From contig CAKZUS010000121.1 of the NCBI GenBank assembly GCA_937921805.1, forward strand, positions 1-7,695: 7,695 nucleotides of DNA, given 5' to 3'. The position numbers and the translations under genes were made by a program. The DNA comes from an uncultured Granulosicoccaceae bacterium (GTDB lineage Bacteria > Pseudomonadota > Gammaproteobacteria > JABXHR01). Of this stretch, positions 1 through 4,591 are shown in pieces (positions within the stretch are counted from its first letter, which is position 1; each line of letters starts with the position of its first letter). The notes beneath the pieces were generated by a model. The model searched no databases, was not told the origin of the DNA, and was given only the letters and a program-made list of their open reading frames with translations.

Positions 1-1919
1 TGATGCGCCTCTTCGGTGTAGAGCTCAAAGCCCAGATCCCCCGTAAACGAGACGCGTAGCATCACGACCTCAATGCCGGCTACGCGCGTGCGCATCGAGC
101 GCATAAAGCGGATACTGTCGTGGCTGATATCAGCCTCGCACAGCGACTGGATCAACACTCTGGCTTTTGGGCCCGCCACGTTAAACCCGGCCCAGGCTTC
201 TGTCAGGCCAGTGAAACTCACGCTGTCAGGGCGTTCGACGGCATTGAAGTAGCGTTGGTGGTAGCGCTCTGCCATGCCCGATCCGACCATCAGGTAGTGG
301 TCTTCGCTCAGTTGCGTGATCGTGAAGTCGCCAGCGATACCGCCGCGCACGCCCAGAAGCGGGGTGAGGCAAGAGCGCCCGTTGATGCGGGGGACTTTAT
401 TGGCGACGACGCGATCGAGCCAGTCTCCGGCGCCTGCGCCTTGGATCTCGTATTTACCAAAGTTGGAGACATCGATGATCCCAACGCCAGAGCGTAGCGT
501 CTCGCACTCTTGCTTGACGACATCGAACCAGTTCTGGCGCTCAAAACCATAGGTTTCTACTGGCTCCATACCTGCTGGTGCGAACCACAGAGGGTGTTCC
601 CATCCATAGTTCAATCCGAAAACAGCGCCTAGTTGTTTTTGTTTTTCATAAATCGGTCGAGTACGTAGTGGTCGCCCGGCTTCACGTTCTTCGAAGGGGA
701 AATGAATCTTAAACCGATTGGCGTAGCAGTCTAAGGCCCGTGCTTTGGTAAAGGGTTTGTTGGCCCATTTTCCAAACCGTGCCAAGTCCCAGGGGAACAT
801 ATCTAGCTCTGGCTCGCCCTCGACAATCCACTGCGCCAGCTGCGAGCCTAAACCGCCCGATTGGCTGTAGCCTGGGATGATGCCATTGCAACACCAGTAG
901 TTTTTAAGCTCGGGGACCGGGCCGTAGAGGGCCGAGGAGTCTGGTGTCCAGATCATGGGGCCATTCACGACGCGCTTGATACCAGCGGCTCCCAGCGCAG
1001 GGATGCGGTCGCAGGCATTCATGATGTTTTGCTCAATGCGCTCCAGATCATCGGGCAGCAGGTCGTGACCAAAGTCTAGCGGCGTGCCGTGTTCTGCCCA
1101 GAAACGACCATCTCGCTCATAGGCCCCGACCAATAGCCCATCGCCTTCTTGGCGTAGATAGTACTCGCCGTCTCGGTCGGCGATGGAGGGCAGTTTCGAT
1201 GTCATCGCGGCAATTTCGGGGATGCTTTCGGTCACAAAGTACATGTGCTCCATCGGCATCAGCGGCAGCTCTAGCCCCGCCAAGGCGGCGACCTCACGCC
1301 CCCATAGCCCCGCTGCATTGATCACCACTTGGGTATGAATCGTGCCCTTGTCCGTTACCACGTCCCATTCCCCGTTGGGGGTCTGGTTGGTCTCTAGCAC
1401 TGGGGTAAAGCGATAAATCTCTCCGCCATTGTTTTTGGCACCCAGTGCATAGGCATTGGTCGTGCCTTGTGGGTCGACATAGCCGCCGAGCGGCTCAAAC
1501 ATCGCGCAGCGAATGCCATCGAGATTGACTAGCGGATGACGCTCTTTGACCTCATTAAGGCCTATCTCATAAAAGTCAGCATTGAAGTACTTGGCTTTGG
1601 CCTCTTGAATGCGCAGCTGATGCTCGCGGTCCGATGTCTGGGCCAGATAAATGGATCCGGTGTGCTGAATGCCGCAGCTTTGTCCTGTTTCTTTTTCTAG
1701 CTCGGCATACAGTGCCATGGTGTAGTACTGCAAACGAGAAATATTGCTGTTGTCATGCAAGCCGTGGATATTGGCGGCGGCGTGCCACGTCGAGCCCGAG
1801 GTCAGCTCATTGCGCTCCAGTAGCACAACATCGCGCCAACCGAGTTTGGTCAGGTGATACAAAATCGAGCAGCCGATAAGGCCCCCGCCGATGACAACCG
1901 CTTGCGCATGTGTTTTCAC
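1..1919 (-). CDS. Dimethylglycine/sarcosine dehydrogenase-like FAD protein with GcvT domain (3' end outside window)
   Basis: No stop codon interrupts this frame from GTG 1919 to the left edge, so 639 residues are visible; relatives are about 800-830 residues. Residues 7-35 form a Rossmann dinucleotide fold (VVIGGGLIG, with acidic E35 ending strand 2). Residues 41-49 (SGSTWHAAA) match the site where dimethylglycine and sarcosine dehydrogenases bind FAD covalently through His, here H46. GIIPGYSQSGGLG (346-358) is the usual C-terminal FAD loop. From about residue 425 a GcvT-like aminomethyl/folate domain begins, ending in RVSFTGDLGFELY (622-634); the rest is cut off. Family members oxidatively demethylate N-methylglycines and pass the one-carbon unit to tetrahydrofolate. 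The exact substrate cannot be read here. GTG 1919 is chosen because a TAA lies in frame at 1935-1937, the Gly motif starts at residue 11, and AAAGAG (1927-1932) sits 7 bases upstream. The family call is firm; the substrate is not. Confidence 0.93.
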   Translation of the reverse strand, partial: MKTHAQAVVIGGGLIGCSILYHLTKLGWRDVVLLERNELTSGSTWHAAANIHGLHDNSNISRLQYYTMALYAELEKETGQSCGIQHTGSIYLAQTSDREHQLRIQEAKAKYFNADFYEIGLNEVKERHPLVNLDGIRCAMFEPLGGYVDPQGTTNAYALGAKNNGGEIYRFTPVLETNQTPNGEWDVVTDKGTIHTQVVINAAGLWGREVAALAGLELPLMPMEHMYFVTESIPEIAAMTSKLPSIADRDGEYYLRQEGDGLLVGAYERDGRFWAEHGTPLDFGHDLLPDDLERIEQNIMNACDRIPALGAAGIKRVVNGPMIWTPDSSALYGPVPELKNYWCCNGIIPGYSQSGGLGSQLAQWIVEGEPELDMFPWDLARFGKWANKPFTKARALDCYANRFKIHFPFEEREAGRPLRTRPIYEKQKQLGAVFGLNYGWEHPLWFAPAGMEPVETYGFERQNWFDVVKQECETLRSGVGIIDVSNFGKYEIQGAGAGDWLDRVVANKVPRINGRSCLTPLLGVRGGIAGDFTITQLSEDHYLMVGSGMAERYHQRYFNAVERPDSVSFTGLTEAWAGFNVAGPKARVLIQSLCEADISHDSIRFMRSMRTRVAGIEVVMLRVSFTGDLGFELYTEEAH

Positions 1920-2086
1920 GTTCTCACTCTTTGGTTACAGCAATGACAGTACCTTGACCCGTCAGAGCAGCGTAACGTAGTTCGAGTGTGACCAAAAACG
2001 GTCTCGATTCGACCTAGAAAAATGACGCTATCATGCTACGACGCCGGGGCTGGTGTTGGTATTGGCCTCAAAAAAATAAATAAGCT
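1920..2086. other. Intergenic gap between the dehydrogenase and the persulfide dioxygenase-like gene
   Basis: Both flanking genes read on the minus strand. The gap holds a T-rich run on that strand just after the upstream gene's stop (2069-2083), but no convincing stem precedes it. I see no clear -35/-10 pair for the dehydrogenase. Short GACC/GGTC/GACC words recur at 1990-1993, 2000-2003 and 2011-2014, too short to call an operator. No small gene or RNA is supported. The length suggests that the two genes may be transcribed separately, but this is not shown. Confidence 0.5.
1927..1932 (-). promoter_or_regulatory. Ribosome binding site supporting GTG start of the dehydrogenase
   Basis: On the minus strand AAAGAG lies 7 bases before GTG 1919. 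It is a modest Shine-Dalgarno match. It decides the start together with the in-frame TAA at 1935-1937, which excludes any start further upstream. Confidence 0.5.
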
Positions 2087-2953
2087 CTAAATAGCATTCA
2101 GTGGAATTTTGATGTAGTGAGTACCGTTATCTTCAGCTGGGGGCATTTGGCCTGCGCGGATATTGATTTGGACCGATGGCAGGATTAAAGCGGGCATGGC
2201 CAGTTGGGCGTCACGCTGGCTGCGCAGGGCGACGAAATCCTCGCGACTGGTGTTGTGAGCGACATGAATATTGTGCTGGCGTTGCTCGCCGATGGTGGTC
2301 TCCCACGCGAAGCTCTGACGGCCTGGGGGCAAATAGTCATGGCAGAGAAACACGCGCGTAGCATCGTCGAGGGCAAACAGCTTTTGAATGGAATCGTAGA
2401 GCTGCCCCGCATCGCCACCGGGGAAGTCACAACGCGCCGTACCAAAGTCGGGCATAAACAGGGTGTCGCCAACAAATACGGCATCGCCGATGACATGGCT
2501 GGTGCAGGCGGGGGTATGCCCTGGCGTGTGCAACACGCGGCACTCGATTTCCCCTAAGTGATATGCGCTCTGGTCAGAGAACACGAGATCAAATTGACGC
2601 CCGTCGGTGTGGAAGCTGGCCTCGGCGTTGAAGATCTCGCCAAAGACCTGTTGCACGGCCCCAATGTGATCACCTATTACGGTTTGCCCACCGAGCTGGC
2701 TCTTGACGTAATGGGCTGCCGTAAGGTGGTCAGCATGAATATGGGTGTCGATAATCCACTGCAGCGTGAACTGGTGCGCCTGGATGTAGGCGATTAGGGC
2801 ATCGGCAGAGTCCGTACTGGTGCGCCCAGAGGCGGCGTCGTAATCGAGCAAAGAGTCTACGACCGCGCAGGCTTTGCTCGCAGGGTCCGAAACAACATAG
2901 CTGATGGTGTGGGTCTGAGCGTCGAAAAAACCTTTGACGTCTGCTTGTTTCAT
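2087..2953 (-). CDS. ETHE1/Blh-like persulfide dioxygenase (metallo-beta-lactamase fold)
   Basis: A complete 288-residue protein. THIHADH (residues 70-76) is the HxHxDH metal motif; HTPGHT (142-147), the Asp of VGDTLF (D163) and the His of CHDY (H205) complete the metallo-beta-lactamase set. By analogy with ETHE1, a mononuclear Fe(II) site would use H71, H146 and D163. The stretch from DFGTARCDFPGGDA to LPPGR (about 169-212) is characteristic of the persulfide dioxygenase/Blh branch rather than of glyoxalase II or true beta-lactamases. Known members oxidise glutathione persulfide to sulfite plus glutathione in the cytoplasm during sulfide detoxification. Length fits single-domain Blh-type proteins without a rhodanese fusion. 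An ATG eight codons upstream (2977) is possible, but ATG 2953 has AGGAG 5 bases before it and is preferred. No sulfide:quinone reductase, rhodanese or ArsR-type regulator is visible in the window. Confidence 0.9.
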   Translation of the reverse strand: MKQADVKGFFDAQTHTISYVVSDPASKACAVVDSLLDYDAASGRTSTDSADALIAYIQAHQFTLQWIIDTHIHADHLTAAHYVKSQLGGQTVIGDHIGAVQQVFGEIFNAEASFHTDGRQFDLVFSDQSAYHLGEIECRVLHTPGHTPACTSHVIGDAVFVGDTLFMPDFGTARCDFPGGDAGQLYDSIQKLFALDDATRVFLCHDYLPPGRQSFAWETTIGEQRQHNIHVAHNTSREDFVALRSQRDAQLAMPALILPSVQINIRAGQMPPAEDNGTHYIKIPLNAI

Positions 2954-2958
2954 GATCA

Positions 2959-2963
2959 CTCCT
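2959..2963 (-). promoter_or_regulatory. Ribosome binding site (AGGAG) of the persulfide dioxygenase-like gene
   Basis: On the minus strand a perfect AGGAG core lies 5 bases before ATG 2953. It selects that start over the in-frame upstream ATG at 2977, which has no comparable site. Confidence 0.75.
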
Positions 2964-3015
2964 GACTGCGTACGCATAAATGAGGGATAGCTTTTATAGA
3001 AGCTGAATGTCTAAG

Positions 3016-3044
3016 ATTATATGAATTTAGAATATATAAATCAG
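3016..3044 (-). promoter_or_regulatory. Putative sigma70 promoter with overlapping AT-rich near-palindrome
   Basis: On the minus strand, -35 CTGATT (3039-3044) and a consensus -10 TATAAT (3016-3021) are separated by 17 bases, about 60 bases before the dioxygenase start. Inside this span TATAT (3018-3022) and ATATA (3034-3038) form the arms of an AT-rich imperfect inverted repeat. AT-rich palindromes overlapping the -10 are known for BigR-type ArsR-family persulfide sensors that control Blh genes. That analogy is an inference, and no regulator gene is seen here. Confidence 0.5.
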
Positions 3045-3170
3045 CAGCTACAAGCTTGTGCTCTTTTCCGCCCGGTTGCCTCCCGAATGCCTGCCGATTG
3101 CCTTGTGTTTTGGTGCTGGCTCGGATCGTGCGGCATATTTACACAGATGGCACAATGTGCTCTTTACTAT

Positions 3171-3176
3171 AAGGAA
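3171..3176 (+). promoter_or_regulatory. Ribosome binding site (AAGGAA) deciding the DUF6524 GTG start
   Basis: AAGGAA lies 6 bases before GTG 3183. It is the only good Shine-Dalgarno match near any in-frame start (ATG 3021, ATG 3147 or GTG 3183). Confidence 0.65.
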
Positions 3177-3182
3177 ATCCTC

Positions 3183-3599
3183 GTGCTCTGGATTGCGTTG
3201 CGTGTTTTCGGGATTTTTGCCCTGATCTACCTCACCTACAACACTTTCTCCGATTTTAGCTATGTCGGCTGGCTGCTCAACACAGAGTTTGTTCTCAATA
3301 GTCCTGCAGGGGCTGGCAAGATCTTGCTGGGACTGTTGCTGATTCTGGCTTGGGGGCTACTTATTTACGCCACTAAACAGGCCAAAGGGCTGATAGGTAC
3401 CGTGGCGTCGCTCGTCTTATTCGCGGTCATTGTGTGGTTCTTGCACACTTTGACGCTGATCAATATCGACTCGATCTCTGAGCTTTTCACCTGGGGGCAG
3501 GGGATTGTCGCGGTGGTACTGAGCATTGGCTCGTTTTGGTCCAAACTGTGGCGGCGCTTTACCGGCCAAGTGGCTGTAGACGATGTGGATACAAACTAG
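3183..3599 (+). CDS. DUF6524 family small integral membrane protein
   Basis: A 138-residue protein with four predicted membrane helices, near residues 3-19, 45-63, 69-91 and 103-121. The short LTYN motif at 17-20, ending helix 1, is followed by an aromatic loop. The end is basic then acidic: WRRFTGQ (123-129) followed by DDVD (133-136). This start and end pattern (TYN...SYxxW, then RRxxGQxxVDDVD) matches what I recall of DUF6524, whose function is unknown. The GTG start is chosen from its ribosome site, and because residues encoded upstream (from ATG 3021) are cysteine-rich and unlike the family. The next gene follows in the same frame 33 bases after the TAG stop, suggesting one transcript. 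The family call rests on remembered pattern, not a search. Confidence 0.75.
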   Translation: MLWIALRVFGIFALIYLTYNTFSDFSYVGWLLNTEFVLNSPAGAGKILLGLLLILAWGLLIYATKQAKGLIGTVASLVLFAVIVWFLHTLTLINIDSISELFTWGQGIVAVVLSIGSFWSKLWRRFTGQVAVDDVDTN

Positions 3600-3614
3600 C
3601 GTGGCCCTGCTGGT

Positions 3615-3643
3615 CGCCTACGCCTCATTCGGGTGCGTAGGCG
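3615..3643 (+). promoter_or_regulatory. Hairpin between two membrane-protein genes, covering the next start codon
   Basis: CGCCTACGC (3615-3623) and GCGTAGGCG (3635-3643) are perfect 9-base inverted arms around an 11-base loop. The downstream GTG start (3633-3635) lies at the loop/stem edge. No T-tract follows, so it is not a standard intrinsic terminator. It could modulate translation of the downstream gene or stabilise the upstream message. The pairing is seen directly; the role is inference. Confidence 0.5.
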
Positions 3644-4580
3644 CCATCTTCTCGCACTGATTGGCGCCGTGCAAAGCGCAGTGCTAGTGTGGCTTTGGTG
3701 GCGCTTTGGCGATGCTGTATTGACCTGGTTTGCGCTACAGGGGCAGGCTCTCTGGCGCTGGGGCATCGAGCTATATCAGTCTTTGGCGGCTTGGGTACAG
3801 CACTTTATTCATACCCTGACGCTTGGCAAAGCCTTAGTGTTGGTCACGATTGGTGTCGCGCGACGATTTCTGATCGAAGATTTGCTCATGGCACCGGTGA
3901 TGCAATATTTCTGGCGGCCTTTTAGGCGCGATGCGATGGCCTGGGCGTGGTTGCTATCTCGGCGCCTGTCTTCGCTGTGGTGGATACTCTGCGCGCCGCT
4001 GCTGGCGTTGGCGGCGGCCTTGCAACTGATGCAGCTACTGGCCTTTGCCTGGACTCTGCTCAAAAGCATGGTCTTGAACAAGCTGATGTCCTTGATCAAG
4101 CTCGCTATGCTGCACACCTTGCCGTGGCTATTTGGCGTGATGGTCGAGTTCACCCACTGGCTGATCTACGTCTTCGAATATATTATCCTCGCCCAACTTG
4201 GCAACCTCCTGCGCAAACTGCCGTGGCTGGGCGCGGCGCTATGGCAGGTATTCTCGTGGTTGCAGCGACTCGCCGTTAGCTTGGATGCCTGGATTCAAGG
4301 ACGTTTGATGCGCCGCCCGAAGCTAGTGTGTTTTTATGCTGGGCGTCGTGTGCAGAGGTTTTTGCAGCAGCGTATTGAGCATCAAGGGTATAGCGGTGCC
4401 TCAGAGGTGCTGCGCTATCGCCGCGCCCGCAGTTGGCGGCACAAAAAACGCCGCTTGCGGCGGCGTCAGCGGCGGTATGTGTTGGCATTGTGCCGACTAG
4501 AGCCTCGCTTTTGGCGCGAGGCCCCTGCGCAGCGCCGAACGCGGCTACGCAGGGAGTGGCGTTTGCGCTTCAAACGCTAG
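3633..4580 (+). CDS. Unrecognised tryptophan-rich membrane protein with arginine-rich C-terminal tail
   Basis: I do not recognise the family. The 315-residue frame has hydrophobic segments near residues 6-23, 65-80, 114-143 and 157-192, plus a possible amphipathic helix at 196-222. About 22 tryptophans are spread through it. From residue 230 onward the protein is strongly basic: about 31 Arg/Lys in 86 residues, including clusters at 261-281 and 301-315. Such a tail would be expected on the cytoplasmic side and could contact anionic lipid, RNA or ribosomes; this is inference. The start is uncertain: GTG 3633 has no Shine-Dalgarno and sits in a hairpin, and GTGs at 3669, 3681 and 3687 are alternatives. 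It follows DUF6524 in the same frame and may be translated by reinitiation from it. Third-position GC use resembles its neighbours, supporting real coding. Confidence 0.7.
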   Translation: MRRRHLLALIGAVQSAVLVWLWWRFGDAVLTWFALQGQALWRWGIELYQSLAAWVQHFIHTLTLGKALVLVTIGVARRFLIEDLLMAPVMQYFWRPFRRDAMAWAWLLSRRLSSLWWILCAPLLALAAALQLMQLLAFAWTLLKSMVLNKLMSLIKLAMLHTLPWLFGVMVEFTHWLIYVFEYIILAQLGNLLRKLPWLGAALWQVFSWLQRLAVSLDAWIQGRLMRRPKLVCFYAGRRVQRFLQQRIEHQGYSGASEVLRYRRARSWRHKKRRLRRRQRRYVLALCRLEPRFWREAPAQRRTRLRREWRLRFKR

Positions 4581-4591
4581 TTGTTGCTTTT
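4559..4591 (+). terminator. Probable intrinsic terminator overlapping the stop codon of the Arg-rich membrane protein
   Basis: GCGTTTG (4559-4565) and CAAACGC (4571-4577) form a 7-base stem with a 5-base loop, directly followed by the TAG stop and a T-rich tail (4581-4591). The stem therefore also encodes the last codons of the protein. The tail is broken by G and C, so termination may be partial. On the minus strand no T-tract follows the stem, so it would serve only plus-strand transcripts. Confidence 0.5.

Larger units (their letters stand above)
2954..3182. other. Divergent intergenic region between dioxygenase and DUF6524 genes
   Basis: This is the only divergent gene boundary in the window, so promoters for both directions should lie here. 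The minus-strand promoter is listed separately. For the plus strand a weak candidate is TTGGTG (3110-3115) and CATATT (3134-3139) with an 18-base spacer, about 40 bases before GTG 3183. An in-frame ATG at 3021 would extend the DUF6524 protein by 54 residues, but it lacks a ribosome site, overlaps the minus-strand -10, and would add sequence unlike the family. Confidence 0.5.

Noticed and set aside
120..497. Plus-strand 125-residue frame
   Set aside because: Antisense to the GcvT part of the dehydrogenase, whose codons match a known family through this stretch.
1990..2014. Operator made of GACC/GGTC/GACC words upstream of the dehydrogenase
   Set aside because: Four-base arms in conflicting registers are expected by chance; no promoter lies beside them.
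2069..2095. Intrinsic terminator after the persulfide dioxygenase-like gene
   Set aside because: A T-rich run is present on the minus strand, but only a 3-base stem can be formed before it.
2204..2557. Plus-strand 117-residue frame
   Set aside because: Antisense to the metal-binding core of the persulfide dioxygenase-like protein; no family features.
3021..3182. 54-residue N-terminal extension of DUF6524 from ATG 3021
   Set aside because: No ribosome site, overlaps the minus-strand -10, and the added residues do not fit the family; GTG 3183 has AAGGAA at a good distance.
4502..4522. Hairpin GCCTCGC/GCGAGGC as a terminator
   Set aside because: It lies inside the Arg-rich coding region with no T-tract after it; arginine-codon composition explains it.
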